Origin: Acidobacteriota bacterium
GTDB lineage: Bacteria; Acidobacteriota; Terriglobia; Terriglobales; Acidobacteriaceae
DNA: 64,000 bases
NCBI GenBank assembly: GCA_021818585.1
Contig: JAKATU010000047.1
Coordinates: forward strand, 1-64,000
Reading direction: 5' to 3'
Below are positions 38,389 to 51,292 of the stretch, in pieces (positions within the stretch are counted from its first letter, which is position 1; every line of letters starts with the position of its first letter). Under the pieces are notes generated by a model. The model had not been told where the DNA came from. It did no database searches and saw nothing but the letters and a program-made list of their open reading frames with translations. The position numbers were made by a program, and so were the translations under genes.

Positions 38389-39930
38389 TCAGACGTTATT
38401 CCAGCGTCTTCCATCACGCCCGATCAGTTCCTCGGCACATTGAGGACCCCAGGAACCGCCGGCGTAGTTGGGGAAATCAGCCGGTTTTGCATTAGCCCAG
38501 GCTTGCAGCACGGGCGTCATCAGGGTCCACGTTGCTTCCACGCCATCTCGATGCGCAAACAGGGTGGCATCACCCAGCATGGCATCGAGTAAGAGGCGCT
38601 CGTAACCATTTGCAGAGTTTGTCCCGAACGCTGTTGAGTATTGAAAGTTCATGTCGACAGGGCAAACAGTCATGTCTGGACTGGGAACCTTGGCGCCAAA
38701 GCGGAGCGAGATTCCTTCATCCGGCTGGATACGCATCGTGATGAGATTGGGTTGAATATCAGAACAGGGTCCGGAAGTGTTTCCGCCAAAGAGTAACATT
38801 GGCGGTTGCTTGAATTGTATGGTGATTTCTGTTTCCCGCTTCGCGAGACGCTTACCAGTGCGCAGGTAAATGGGAACTCCTGCCCAACGCCAGTTTTCGA
38901 TTCCCAGCTTTAGGGCCACGAAAGTTTCGGTTTGCGAGTTGGGATCGACACGATCTTCCTGACGGTAGCCTTTTACCGCTTTTCCATTTATTTCGCCGGG
39001 GCCATACTGGCCACGAACTGCGTCGTCCATCTGGATTGACTGAATCGCCTTCCAAACTTTTACTTTCTCATGGCGTACTGCAGCCGCCTCAAATGAGACA
39101 GGAGGCTCCATGCAGACGAAGGACAGAAGCTCCATCATGTGGTTCTGCATGACGTCGCGAAGTGCACCCGCCTTTTCGTAGAACGGTCCACGTCCCTCGA
39201 TTCCAATGCTTTCTGCAGCGGTTATCTGAATATGGTCAATATAGTTGCGATTCCAAATTGGCTCGAAGATACCATTGGCGAAACGAAACACCAGGATATT
39301 TTGTACAGTCTCTTTGCCCAGATAGTGGTCAATCCGGAAAATTTGATCTTCGTCGAGCACCTGATTCACATCAGCATTCAGGATCCTGGCGCTCTCGAGA
39401 TCATGACCGAACGGCTTTTCTATAATCACTCTGACGTGGCTGTTTTCGGATTTGGCCATACCGTGCCGACCAAGAAAATGGAGGATGCCTGAAAAATACT
39501 CAGGCGCTACCGCAAGATAAAAGAGGCGGTTGCATTTGACTCCATATTTTGTATCGAATGCTACAAGATGCTCTTTGAGCTTTTCGTAGCCTGTATCGTC
39601 ATCGAAATTCATTGGATGATAGCTGACTTTTTCAATGAATCCCGCGAGCTTTGGATTGTCCGGAGTTGCCCCGCCGAACTCTACTATGCCGTCTTTCATA
39701 TCGTCGGCGAATGTAGCGGTCAAATCGCGACGCGCTACGCCAATCATGCCGAACTCCTGCGGCAAGAGGTCTCCCTGCTCCAGATGAAATAGAGCAGGAA
39801 GAAGCTTGCGTTTAGTGAGATCGCCACTTGCGCCAAAAATGACAACCACCGTCGGCGCGGGGACTCGTTCTTTGCGCTTGACTGCCGCCTGAATTTGTTC
39901 CGTTGGGATCTTGATTTCAGTGGTTGCCAT
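38389..39930 (-). CDS. zwf: Glucose-6-phosphate 1-dehydrogenase
   Basis: 513 residues from ATG at 39930 (AGGAAG upstream); a longer frame adds 17 residues overlapping gnd. NADP site FGASGDLTKRKLLPALF, substrate/catalytic RIDHYLGKE, and the conserved EKPFGHDLESA. It oxidises glucose-6-phosphate to 6-phosphogluconolactone, supplying NADPH. It lies 7 bp after gnd. Base composition in parts is low: 39601-39660 has 23 G+C of 60 by hand count. Confidence 0.97.
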   Translation of the reverse strand: MATTEIKIPTEQIQAAVKRKERVPAPTVVVIFGASGDLTKRKLLPALFHLEQGDLLPQEFGMIGVARRDLTATFADDMKDGIVEFGGATPDNPKLAGFIEKVSYHPMNFDDDTGYEKLKEHLVAFDTKYGVKCNRLFYLAVAPEYFSGILHFLGRHGMAKSENSHVRVIIEKPFGHDLESARILNADVNQVLDEDQIFRIDHYLGKETVQNILVFRFANGIFEPIWNRNYIDHIQITAAESIGIEGRGPFYEKAGALRDVMQNHMMELLSFVCMEPPVSFEAAAVRHEKVKVWKAIQSIQMDDAVRGQYGPGEINGKAVKGYRQEDRVDPNSQTETFVALKLGIENWRWAGVPIYLRTGKRLAKRETEITIQFKQPPMLLFGGNTSGPCSDIQPNLITMRIQPDEGISLRFGAKVPSPDMTVCPVDMNFQYSTAFGTNSANGYERLLLDAMLGDATLFAHRDGVEATWTLMTPVLQAWANAKPADFPNYAGGSWGPQCAEELIGRDGRRWNNV

Positions 39931-39937
39931 GGTCTTC

Positions 39938-40843
39938 CTAGTCTTTCTTGACGGCGTGCCCGCCAAACTCATTGCGCACAATAGCCAACATGCGATCAGT
40001 AAAGTTATTTTCTTCGCGGCTGCGAATTCGGCGAATCAAAGATTCGGTGATCACAGGAGCGGAGATATTCAGATCGATGGCCTCGAATACGGTCCAGCGG
40101 CCTTCTCCCGAGTCCTGGACGAATGGCTCCAGCCCCTCCAGCGTCGGATTCTTCCTCAGCGCATCCGCTGTGAGGTCAAGCAGCCAGGAACGAATCACCG
40201 TGCCGAATCGCCACATCTCAGCAATCTCGGCAATATTGAGATTCATCTCATGCTTCGCAGCCATGATTGAGAAGCCTTCGGCATAGGCCTGCATCATGCC
40301 ATACTCAATGCCGTTGTGGACCATTTTTACGAAGTGGCCGGCACCGGCGAGTCCCGTACGACCCCAGCCTTTGTCCTTGGCCGGTGCAAGGGTTTCAAGA
40401 ATCGGGCGAATATATTCGACAACATCTTCATCGCCGCCCACCATCATGCCGTAGCCTTCGGTGATTCCCCACACTCCGCCGGAGGTTCCCACATCGACGA
40501 AACCAAAACCTTCTTCTTTGAGTGCCTTTGCACGACGAATTGTGTCTTTGTAATTTGAGTTGCCACCGTCGATAAAAATGTCGCCCTGTTGCATGTGCGG
40601 CTTGAGCTTCGCGATTGTTTCATCGACTGGATCGCCAGCGGGTACCATGAGCCACACGACGCGTGGAGTGCTCAAGTTCTTTACGATGTCTTCGAGAGAC
40701 CTGACACCTACACCGCCTGCTTCGGCGAGTTTTTTTACCGGCGCCTCGGCAAAGTCGAAGCCTACAACCTTATGGCCACCGCGGCGCAACCGCTCGGCCA
40801 TATTACCACCCATTTTTCCAAGACCGACAATTCCTATTTCCAT
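39938..40843 (-). CDS. gnd: 6-phosphogluconate dehydrogenase, decarboxylating (short form)
   Basis: 301 residues, the short GndA type, against about 470 in the E. coli enzyme. Cofactor loop GLGKMGGNMAERL, VWLMVPAGD, FIDGGNSNYKDT, FVDVGTSGGVWG, and catalytic Lys in GAGHFVKMVHNGIEYGMMQAYAEG. It makes ribulose-5-phosphate, CO2 and NAD(P)H. Short forms often prefer NAD; here the loop residue after the second strand is Asp (GFDFAEA), which favours NAD, an inference. It is followed by zwf. Confidence 0.96.
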   Translation of the reverse strand: MEIGIVGLGKMGGNMAERLRRGGHKVVGFDFAEAPVKKLAEAGGVGVRSLEDIVKNLSTPRVVWLMVPAGDPVDETIAKLKPHMQQGDIFIDGGNSNYKDTIRRAKALKEEGFGFVDVGTSGGVWGITEGYGMMVGGDEDVVEYIRPILETLAPAKDKGWGRTGLAGAGHFVKMVHNGIEYGMMQAYAEGFSIMAAKHEMNLNIAEIAEMWRFGTVIRSWLLDLTADALRKNPTLEGLEPFVQDSGEGRWTVFEAIDLNISAPVITESLIRRIRSREENNFTDRMLAIVRNEFGGHAVKKD

Positions 40844-40862
40844 TCCTCGCTCCTTTCGTGGC

Positions 40863-41507
40863 TTAGCTTTTCATTCCTGCGGGTTGACGATCGCCGAGCA
40901 AGATGCCCAGGCGCTTCAGCTCTTCTTCCAGCTTTTGAGGGCCTTCGTACTGTAAACCGTGGATGCCGAGTGCCGAGGCCGCTGCAGCATTTTCCTTGCG
41001 GTCATCGACGAACATTGTTTCTTCCGGGGTGGACCGCATCACATCCAACGCAAGCTTGAAGATTTTAGGGTCCGGCTTGCGAAGACCTACATACGCGGAA
41101 ACCATATACGCAGAGAAATCCTGACCGAGGCCAAACGTTTCGATGCGATAATCCATGAGCTCGCGTGACTCGTTGCTGAGCATGGCTACCTTTACATCTT
41201 CGCGGACAGAAAGGCCGCGGACTATTTTGATGGCAGTATGCGGAAGCCACTGAGACACGTTTTTCATCCGCGCAATGAATTGCGCTCTTGTAAAATCTCG
41301 ATGCTCGTAAAAGAGCGTGTGGTCGAGGTATTCGTCAATGGTGATTTCGCCTTTTTCCCACGCATCGTTTACGGTCTCGTGACGGACTTCGAATTCGTCA
41401 CGGTCTATCTGAAACTCTCGAAACAGATCGGCGCGCTCGGAATGATCCCAGCCATTCGTCAGCAGTACTCCACCAACATCCCACAGAATTGTGCGGATTT
41501 TAGGCAT
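40863..41507 (-). CDS. HAD-IA hydrolase, YihX-like sugar phosphatase
   Basis: 214 residues from ATG at 41507 (AGGAGC upstream), ten bp after rpiB. WDVGGVLL has the nucleophile Asp but Gly where DxD phosphatases have the second Asp, as in YihX (DLGNV). Then AMLSNES, GLRKPDPKIFKLAL with Lys, and MFVDDRKENAAAA. YihX hydrolyses glucose-1-phosphate; the sugar operon context agrees, but the substrate is inferred. Confidence 0.87.
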   Translation of the reverse strand: MPKIRTILWDVGGVLLTNGWDHSERADLFREFQIDRDEFEVRHETVNDAWEKGEITIDEYLDHTLFYEHRDFTRAQFIARMKNVSQWLPHTAIKIVRGLSVREDVKVAMLSNESRELMDYRIETFGLGQDFSAYMVSAYVGLRKPDPKIFKLALDVMRSTPEETMFVDDRKENAAAASALGIHGLQYEGPQKLEEELKRLGILLGDRQPAGMKS

Positions 41508-41517
41508 GGAAAAGCTC

Positions 41518-41988
41518 CTAGGCTTTCGAGGTTCCAGGCATGTAGTGGGCTTCAATTGCCTTCACTTTGTTGAGTCGACGAACGAAGCGCTCTTCTTTTT
41601 GTTGGAATTTTGCATTGAGATAGCTGGTGACGAGATCGAATGCGAGAGCCGGCCCGATGATGCGGGCACCCATCACGAGAACGTTCATGTCATCATGCTC
41701 GACACCCTGATGCGCAGAATAGGTGTCGTGACACATGCACGCCCGAATTCCGGGAATCTTGTTTGCGGCCACATTGACTCCCACGCCGCTTCCACAGATC
41801 AGGATTCCTCGCTCTGCGCGGCCAGCGATCATAGCCTGGCCGACGGCCTGGGCAAAATCGGGATAGTCAGAAGGTTCGGTATTGTAGGCGCCCAGGTCAA
41901 GAACTTCATGACCCAGGCGCTCTACGAATTCACGCACTTCCTCTTTCAACGGAAATCCCGCGTGATCAGCGCCGATTGCGATTTTCAT
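41518..41988 (-). CDS. rpiB: Ribose-5-phosphate isomerase B
   Basis: 156 residues of the LacAB/RpiB family. [14 protein letters not shown] at the start, [22 protein letters not shown] with catalytic Cys65, and [13 protein letters not shown]. It interconverts ribulose-5-phosphate and ribose-5-phosphate. The start overlaps the transketolase stop as ATGA. Confidence 0.97.
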   Translation of the reverse strand: MKIAIGADHAGFPLKEEVREFVERLGHEVLDLGAYNTEPSDYPDFAQAVGQAMIAGRAERGILICGSGVGVNVAANKIPGIRACMCHDTYSAHQGVEHDDMNVLVMGARIIGPALAFDLVTSYLNAKFQQKEERFVRRLNKVKAIEAHYMPGTSKA

Positions 41989-44003
41989 CGGCCGACTCCT
42001 ATTTTTTCGGCCCTGGCCCGCTCGATGATTACCTTGGCGTGGCTGACAATGTTTGCCGCGGTAAAGCCAAACTTTTCCATGACCAGCGGGCCAGGAGCGG
42101 AAGCGCCAAAGTGGTCAATCCCGATTACGTCTCCGTGTCGACCTACGTACTTCCACCATCCCATGGACGCTCCCGCTTCTACCGCAAGTTTTGGCAGATG
42201 GTCAGGGAAAACGGACAGCTTGTAATCGTCACTCTGCTCCTCAAACAGCTGGAAGCTGGGCATGGAAACTACACGAGCATAGATGCCTTCCTGCTTGAGG
42301 TGACCTGCGGCTTCGAGTGTCGGCCACAGCTCTGATCCCGCAGCCACGAGGAGAACGTCCGGAGCGGAACCGCCTTCTTCCACGATGTATGCACCCTTCT
42401 CGACTCCGTCAAAGACGTTGTACTTGTCAGGATCAAGAACCGGCAGGTTCTGACGAGAAAGCGCCATGAAGGAAGGACGCTTCAACTCCAGCGCGACGCC
42501 CCATGCCGCGGAGGTTTCATTTGCATCGGCAGGGCGAAAATCGATGATGTAAGGCGTGGCGCGGAGTGCCATCAAATGTTCAATGGGCTGGTGGGTAGGC
42601 CCGTCTTCGCCAAGGCCCACGGAGTCGTGGGTGAAAACGAAGATGGAGTGTGCTTTCATCAGCGCAGCCAGACGGAGAGCCGGCTTGCAGTAGTCGCTGA
42701 AGACGAAAAATGTCGAGCCGTACGGGATGATGCCACCATGCACGGCCATGCCGTTGACAGCGGCGCACATTCCAAATTCACGGACGCCGTAGTAGATGTT
42801 CCGACCTTCCGGATCGAGGTGGAAGTTTGCGCTCCCCTGGATGACGGTTTTTGTGGATGTGGAGAGATCAGCCGCACCGCCGATGAGTTCCGGAACGGTC
42901 TTGGCGACGGCATTCATCACCAGGTTGCCGACGCTGCGGGTAGCAACAGGCTTGCTGTCAACAGGATATTTGGGCAGGCTATCACGCCATCCCTCTTTGA
43001 GTTTTCCGGCATGGGTTCTCTCAAACTCCGCTGCAAGCTCCGGAAACTCCTGCTTATACTTTGCGAAGAGCTCATTCCACTGCTGCTCGTAGCGAGCACC
43101 CTTGGCCACGATTTCGCGCCAGTGCTTTTCCGCTTCCTCGGGGACGTAAAAGGTCTTGTCTTCGGGCCAATTGAGGTTCTTTTTGGTTTCCTTGACTCCC
43201 TCAGCACCAAGAGGCTCACCGTGGACCTTGTTGGTTCCAGCCTTCGGGCTGCCAAAGCCGATGATGGTGCGGACCGCGATGATCGAGGGCTTGGTCGTTT
43301 CAGCCCGGGCTGCATCGAGCGCCTTCGAAATCGCGTCCAGATCATTGCCATCTTCAACGATCTGCACGTGCCAGTGATAGGCCTCAAAGCGTTTGAGAAC
43401 ATCCTCAGTGAAGGACAGTTCGGTCGGGCCATCGAGTGAGATGAGGTTGTCGTCGTACAGGTAAATCAGCTTGCCGAGACCGAGGGTTCCAGCGAGCGAT
43501 GCAGCCTCGTGGGAAACGCCTTCCATTAAGTCGCCGTCACCGCAGATGCCGTAGGTGAAGTGATCGACGATGTCATAGCCGGGACGGTTGTAAACGGCCG
43601 CAAGATGCTTTTCAGCAATGGCCATGCCTACGCCCATCGCGAAACCTTGTCCAAGGGGACCTGTGGTTACTTCTACCCCGTCGGTGTCGCCATACTCGGG
43701 ATGACCGGGCGTGCGGGAGTGCCACTGGCGGAATTGCGCGAGGTCGTCCAGGGTGACGTTGTAGCCGCTGAGATGGAGCGCGCTGTAAAGCAATGCAGAC
43801 GCGTGGCCATTGGAGAGCACGAATCGATCGCGGTTGGTCCACTTGGAGTGCTTGGGATTGTGCCGCATGTATTTATGGAAGAGTAGATAGGCAATGGGCG
43901 CGTCACCGAGCGGAGCCCCAGGATGTCCACTGTTGGCCTTTTCAACCGCATCTACGGCCAAAAAACGCAAAGCGTTGATCGAAATCTGCTGCAAATCATT
44001 CAT
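41985..44003 (-). CDS. tkt: Transketolase
   Basis: 672 residues, complete. [18 protein letters not shown], the thiamine-diphosphate motif [18 protein letters not shown], and the second-domain [19 protein letters not shown]. It moves two-carbon units between sugar phosphates in the non-oxidative pentose pathway. No transaldolase or rpe is in the cluster, so those must lie elsewhere. It follows the glucoamylase gene by 117 bp. Confidence 0.97.
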   Translation of the reverse strand: MNDLQQISINALRFLAVDAVEKANSGHPGAPLGDAPIAYLLFHKYMRHNPKHSKWTNRDRFVLSNGHASALLYSALHLSGYNVTLDDLAQFRQWHSRTPGHPEYGDTDGVEVTTGPLGQGFAMGVGMAIAEKHLAAVYNRPGYDIVDHFTYGICGDGDLMEGVSHEAASLAGTLGLGKLIYLYDDNLISLDGPTELSFTEDVLKRFEAYHWHVQIVEDGNDLDAISKALDAARAETTKPSIIAVRTIIGFGSPKAGTNKVHGEPLGAEGVKETKKNLNWPEDKTFYVPEEAEKHWREIVAKGARYEQQWNELFAKYKQEFPELAAEFERTHAGKLKEGWRDSLPKYPVDSKPVATRSVGNLVMNAVAKTVPELIGGAADLSTSTKTVIQGSANFHLDPEGRNIYYGVREFGMCAAVNGMAVHGGIIPYGSTFFVFSDYCKPALRLAALMKAHSIFVFTHDSVGLGEDGPTHQPIEHLMALRATPYIIDFRPADANETSAAWGVALELKRPSFMALSRQNLPVLDPDKYNVFDGVEKGAYIVEEGGSAPDVLLVAAGSELWPTLEAAGHLKQEGIYARVVSMPSFQLFEEQSDDYKLSVFPDHLPKLAVEAGASMGWWKYVGRHGDVIGIDHFGASAPGPLVMEKFGFTAANIVSHAKVIIERARAEKIGVGR

Positions 44004-44120
44004 ATGAAGGTTTACCCTTTCTCGTTTCAGGTAGCTTGTGGCCGGCCTTTGCCGCGCCGTTGGTTTTGAGTGTCCTTTGCGACATTGGATGACTCACAGT
44101 GCTCAATTGGTTACCGCAGC

Positions 44121-46574
44121 TCAATTTGCCCCAATGATTGCAACGTCAAAATTGCGGCCTTCCCAGCGAAGCTCATCCGTCCAGAAAAGAGTAAACGAAA
44201 CCGTGCCCTCACGCAGATCCATCACGGGAAGGTCTGCGTAACTGATGTGATTTCCTACCTGGCTGCTTTCCAGAATCGCGTTCGTCTCCCAATTATCCTT
44301 GGTCCACAAAGCTCGGAACCTCTGATTCGTTATGATGCGAAGCTTTCGTCCGGCTTGCATTTCCCGAATGGCCCGATTCATTAAAAATACGTCAACTACG
44401 TATTGAGGCTTATCGGAACCGGCGTAGCGATCTGCAACAGCATCGATTCGATCGAAGACTCTTCCGTCATGCGCAGATCTGAGCAGCTTCAGGTACTCAG
44501 CATGTGCCCATACCAGCGGCATAGCAGAACCAGCTGGGTCACCGCATTTGAAGGAATTGCCCTTGAGCACGGTATCCGGCTCGTCCCAGACCTGCTCCGG
44601 AAGCATGCCGCCCTCCGACGCGAAACCCTCCAAAGCGACGATATATGGGCGAACATCCTTACCGGCAGCCAATTCGTAGTGCGCCCGCTCCCCTGTGAGA
44701 AGCGGCCAGGCGCGCCCTTGTCCCCAACCGGTAAAGGGACTGCCGTCAGCTCCGGTTCCATAGCCATCGTAGTTGTAACGACGCCAGCAAGGACCGTGCG
44801 GGGTATCTACCTTGAGAATGTAGTCGGCCACCTTGATCGAATCGAGAATGACGGGATCGTCGGCGCTGCGGATGCCGTAACGAACCAGTTCCAAGAATCC
44901 ACCGTCGATGATCTCGCGCGCCTCGAATTCAAATGGGGTTCCGGGGGGACGATTGTTGAGCCTCAGTTTTTCAGTACCGCAGGCCTCGTGGGCATACGGA
45001 TCTCCGCACTCCGACGGGCGAATGCGCATGTAGTGCCGTTTTACTTCCGGATGCAGCACTCCATTATTGGTTACGGTCCAGTCTTCAAGATGGGACTCAA
45101 TCCAATCGGCATGCTCGATCAGCAGAGCTGCCAGCTCATCGGCGCCGTGTTCACTCACGATTTCCGATGCGCAGATCAGTCCAGCAATGACTGCGGCCAG
45201 AGTTGACGGCGAATACCCCGAATTCTCTTCCCATCGCTCCTGCTGCGTTACAGGAGCGTGGAGGAGCAGAAACATGGATGCCCGCTCGACGAAACTCAGC
45301 GCGTCAAAGCCGTCCAACTTGCCGGCTTTCCAGAGTCTCCATGCCAGAACGATCGGGAACGCAACCTCGTCGAGTTGCAAGCCCGTCCAGTAGGGATTTC
45401 CATTGACCCAGAAGTTTTGAGCGAAGCTGCCGTCCGGTTTCTGCGTGCAGGCCAGATAGACAAGGGCGCGGAGCGCGGTTTCTTCGCGCCCGCAGGCCAT
45501 TAAAGCAGACGCGCTCTGCACCATATCGCGCGTCCAGACAAGGTGATAGCCACCGAGGTCGTCATCACCCTTTGCGTATCCCCAAGGAATGGATGCCGAT
45601 GCAATAAACGCACCAGCGAAGGTCTTGTCCTCGTGTGCCAGCACTACATTCTGGCTTATTTGCATCAGCCGGCCATAATCACCAGAAACTGCCGCCAGGT
45701 GCTTGGGACTGTCTGCGCGTTGCCATTGGGAGATAAACCGCTCCAGGTGCCGCTCGAAAGGAATAGTCAACGAGCCCATGGCGGCAGCGATCGCGGCGTG
45801 ATGGCCTTCACCAAATCCGAGAGCGATACGGAAGTCTGAAGTGCGACACGGGCTAATTTGCCCCATCATGGCCACATTCCCGTTGATTGCGGACCCGAAT
45901 TCCCACGCCATTTTGAAGTCCCGGTGGAGATCCTGCCAACCATCACTGGCTCCCACATAGCCGCAACTGGCGCGTATGAATCCGCCGTCCGTGATCATGG
46001 CCACAGTGGTGCTTTCAGGAGCGTCGTCTTTCCATGCGAGCATGGAGACTTTGCCTGCCACATCCACGACACGCGCGGTGTTTCCCATTCCACCACCATC
46101 GATGCGGGGAGCAAGCAGCGCATACACCTTGAGGCGGTCCAGGAGGTCCGTACTGCCGTGATCCCCCAACTGCAGGCGAACCCGCATCAGAACGACGGGA
46201 TAGTGCGGGTCGCTGATGATTTCCTTGGTAACGCTGTAGCGGCGTTGCGGGTCATGGCCGTGCATGCGGACGCCCAGGGCATCGCTTGCGACATATTCGA
46301 AGGTGTATTCAAGATCCCGCTTGTCTTCATGGAAGAATGTCTCACCATCTGTGATGAGCAGTTCCATGTCGCGAATCTGTGGGCTATCGATAGTGGGGTA
46401 GTAAATTTCATTGAGAATGCCGTGTGAAACGGTGAACCAGACCCGGCTGGATGACGAGTAGGCTGTGCCTACGGTCCATTTTTCGCTGGAGGTCCAACGG
46501 GGCCGCATGCCGGGCCCTCCGAATGCGAGACCATCCCCCTCAACCCAACAATACTGTGAGCTAACATCTTTCAT
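44121..46574 (-). CDS. Glycoside hydrolase family 15 glucoamylase-type enzyme
   Basis: 817 residues from ATG at 46574. A beta-sandwich N-terminal domain of about 270 residues (AYSSSSRVWFTVSHGILNEIYYPTIDSPQIRDMELLITDG) precedes an (alpha/alpha)6 barrel: GYHLVWTRDMVQSASALMACG, CTQKPDGSFAQNFWVNG, RWEENSGYSPSTLAAVIAGL with the likely acid Glu, and GMLPEQVWDEPD with the likely base Glu. Prokaryotic GH15 releases glucose from starch, glycogen or trehalose. No signal peptide is seen, so it probably acts on internal glucan. It heads the pentose-phosphate operon. Confidence 0.93.
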   Translation of the reverse strand: MKDVSSQYCWVEGDGLAFGGPGMRPRWTSSEKWTVGTAYSSSSRVWFTVSHGILNEIYYPTIDSPQIRDMELLITDGETFFHEDKRDLEYTFEYVASDALGVRMHGHDPQRRYSVTKEIISDPHYPVVLMRVRLQLGDHGSTDLLDRLKVYALLAPRIDGGGMGNTARVVDVAGKVSMLAWKDDAPESTTVAMITDGGFIRASCGYVGASDGWQDLHRDFKMAWEFGSAINGNVAMMGQISPCRTSDFRIALGFGEGHHAAIAAAMGSLTIPFERHLERFISQWQRADSPKHLAAVSGDYGRLMQISQNVVLAHEDKTFAGAFIASASIPWGYAKGDDDLGGYHLVWTRDMVQSASALMACGREETALRALVYLACTQKPDGSFAQNFWVNGNPYWTGLQLDEVAFPIVLAWRLWKAGKLDGFDALSFVERASMFLLLHAPVTQQERWEENSGYSPSTLAAVIAGLICASEIVSEHGADELAALLIEHADWIESHLEDWTVTNNGVLHPEVKRHYMRIRPSECGDPYAHEACGTEKLRLNNRPPGTPFEFEAREIIDGGFLELVRYGIRSADDPVILDSIKVADYILKVDTPHGPCWRRYNYDGYGTGADGSPFTGWGQGRAWPLLTGERAHYELAAGKDVRPYIVALEGFASEGGMLPEQVWDEPDTVLKGNSFKCGDPAGSAMPLVWAHAEYLKLLRSAHDGRVFDRIDAVADRYAGSDKPQYVVDVFLMNRAIREMQAGRKLRIITNQRFRALWTKDNWETNAILESSQVGNHISYADLPVMDLREGTVSFTLFWTDELRWEGRNFDVAIIGAN

Positions 46575-46889
46575 TGCGCGCCACGGCACTCCTGATTGCC
46601 TCGCAACAGCATATTCCTAGTCCGCTACATTGTAGGAAATTTATGCGAAAAAAACGTGCGGAGGGCTTGCGAACGAGTGGGAGTGGGGCGACGGGAAGGA
46701 TTTTGGGCTCGTAAAGGGATAAAATCCGGTTGGGGCGGGAGCGGAATCGAAGGTATTCGCAGCCTTCCGCCGATTCAGCGCATCCATTGATAATGAGAGC
46801 GCAAAGAGGGCTCGCGAGGAGTCCGATTTCAAACTTGAGTTCTGGCTACGTATTTCAGCTGATCCAATCTCACACGAAGGAGAACGACT
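46575..46889. other. Divergent intergenic region, glucoamylase / superoxide dismutase
   Basis: 315 bp between divergent starts. It should hold the promoters for the whole minus-strand sugar operon and for the SOD gene. I see no confident -35/-10 pair or operator. AAGGAG at the right end is the SOD ribosome site. Confidence 0.4.
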
Positions 46890-47501
<612 letters not shown>

Positions 47502-47528
47502 GGGCGGCGCGGCTCAACCGGCTTGAAC

Positions 47529-47562
47529 GCCCCTGTCCTCCGGTGCGGGCAGGGGCGTATTG
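47529..47562 (+). terminator. Possible terminator after the SOD gene
   Basis: CGCCCCTG (47529-47536) pairs with CAGGGGCG (47550-47557), but only TATTG follows. A weak candidate. Confidence 0.4.
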
Positions 47563-47638
47563 CCTGAGCCGGACCGCAGCTTTTTGGCCGGTATTGCGTC
47601 TGTACGGATAAGACGTGGTTGAGAAAGGGGACGGCCTG

Positions 47639-48409
47639 ATGCGTGGATGGCTTCCTGTATTGCTTTTGAGCGTGAGCCTGCCGGTGCTGGGGCAGAGCGT
47701 GGTGCTGCCTACGGGGCAGTCGCAGTTCACCATTACCCAGAACGGTAAGACGGTGGGTCAGACGGAGTCGAACATTGAGCGGCTCTCGAATGGCTACTCG
47801 ATTGAGTCGCATGGCGAGATGGGGGTGGGAAACTTCCACTACTCGTTTACAAGCCAGAACCGGCTGGACCCGATGCTGAACGTGGTCGAGGACCGGATTA
47901 CCGGTACGGTAAACGGCAAGGAAGCCAGCTTTGACGTGAACAGCAGCTCGGATGGCAGGCAGTTCCTGATTCAGGCCCAGGGCGGCGGCAAGAACGAGAA
48001 CAATACGCTGACGCGGCACCAGAATCTGGTGGTGGTCCCGGACTTTGATGCGGCGGCTTACGTGGAGATGGTTCATTTTGCGATGGCCCAGCCGCAGTAC
48101 TCGTGGGTGCTGCTGCCAAAGGGAAACGGCATCCTTGTGCCTTGCGGCTACGTGAACAAGCCAGACGTACAGGGGCGTCTGTATGGCCGGCCGGAGACGG
48201 TTCGGCATACGACGGTGATCATCAGCGCGCAGAATGCGGTGAGCATCGAGCTGTACTACGGGACGGACGGGACCCTGATGGAGGCGGATCTGCCGCAGGA
48301 GAATTTCTATGTGGTGCGGAACGGATTTGAACTGGTGAACCGGCCCGCTTCCACGGCTCCCCATGTGGGGACGGCGCAACCGCAGCAGGGTGGACAGCCA
48401 CAGCAGTAG
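47639..48409 (+). CDS. Secreted protein of unknown function
   Basis: 256 residues from ATG at 47639 (GGGGA upstream). Signal peptide MRGWLPVLLLSVSLPVLG, then a beta-rich domain with GQSQFTITQNGKTVGQTESNIE. The tail is Gln/Pro/Gly-rich (AQPQQGGQPQQ). I do not recognise a family. A dispersed repeat starts directly at its stop codon. Confidence 0.75.
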   Translation: MRGWLPVLLLSVSLPVLGQSVVLPTGQSQFTITQNGKTVGQTESNIERLSNGYSIESHGEMGVGNFHYSFTSQNRLDPMLNVVEDRITGTVNGKEASFDVNSSSDGRQFLIQAQGGGKNENNTLTRHQNLVVVPDFDAAAYVEMVHFAMAQPQYSWVLLPKGNGILVPCGYVNKPDVQGRLYGRPETVRHTTVIISAQNAVSIELYYGTDGTLMEADLPQENFYVVRNGFELVNRPASTAPHVGTAQPQQGGQPQQ

Positions 48410-48455
48410 GTGCTGGCCGCACGGGCGATCGCGCGCTTTGCGCGCCATTCCGTTT
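48410..48455 (+). repeat. Intergenic CTGGCCG plus GC-hairpin repeat, copy B
   Basis: After the stop codon at 48407-48409: GTGCTGGCCGCACGGGCG, then the hairpin GCGCGC-TTT-GCGCGC and CATTCC. The first 18 bases match copy A at 3240 exactly; the spacer before the hairpin is slightly shorter. Confidence 0.75.
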
Positions 48456-48569
48456 TGGAGGTGGTCGGGGGATTCGAGGTTTGTGGCTTCGAATTTGGGG
48501 TGGGGGTGCGGATTTCTCGACTTCGTGGGGATGCTTTGCTCGAAATGAGGCTTGGTGGGAGTGTTCCGA

Positions 48570-48606
48570 CCCCGTTCGTGCGAGAAAGACGCGCGCATGA
48601 ACGGGG
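48570..48606 (+). repeat. Intergenic palindrome, structural relative of the CCCACTCAAGC family
   Basis: CCCCGTTCGTGCG (48570-48582) pairs with CGCATGAACGGGG (48594-48606): 13 bp with one wobble. Neighbouring bases (GTTCCGAC before, CAACCGGC after) resemble those around the palindrome at 48853 (GTTCCAA before, CACCCGGC after). The rest of 48456-48569 shows no gene. Confidence 0.6.
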
Positions 48607-48852
48607 CAACCGGCGCAGGGGCTAAAGCTCATTTTTAATTGGACCTTTTATCCCCGGGCTAGAGCTCAGGGCTTTTGCTGGGTGGCCTGGTGGCCGCTGG
48701 CAATGAGTCGTCATACGGGGAAGATCTATTCCCCAAATCAAGCCAAAGGCGCATACGTGGAGCTTTTCCCCCCCAACTTTGCCTGGGTGGGCCACCACGA
48801 AGGTTGGGTGGGCTTATCGCTGATTTAGAGATGCGCGTGAGGATAGTTCCAA

Positions 48853-48885
48853 CCCCACTCAAGCCAAAAGACGGCTTGAGTGGGG
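48853..48885 (+). repeat. CCCACTCAAGC palindrome immediately upstream of purL
   Basis: CCCCACTCAAGCC (48853-48865) pairs perfectly with GGCTTGAGTGGGG (48873-48885) over a 7-nt loop. It ends 16 bp before the purL ATG, where no Shine-Dalgarno sequence is seen. An imperfect stem lies nearby at about 48770-48812. Confidence 0.75.
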
Positions 48886-48901
48886 CACCCGGCATGCGAC
48901 A

Positions 48902-51288
<2,387 letters not shown>

Positions 51289-51292
<4 letters not shown>

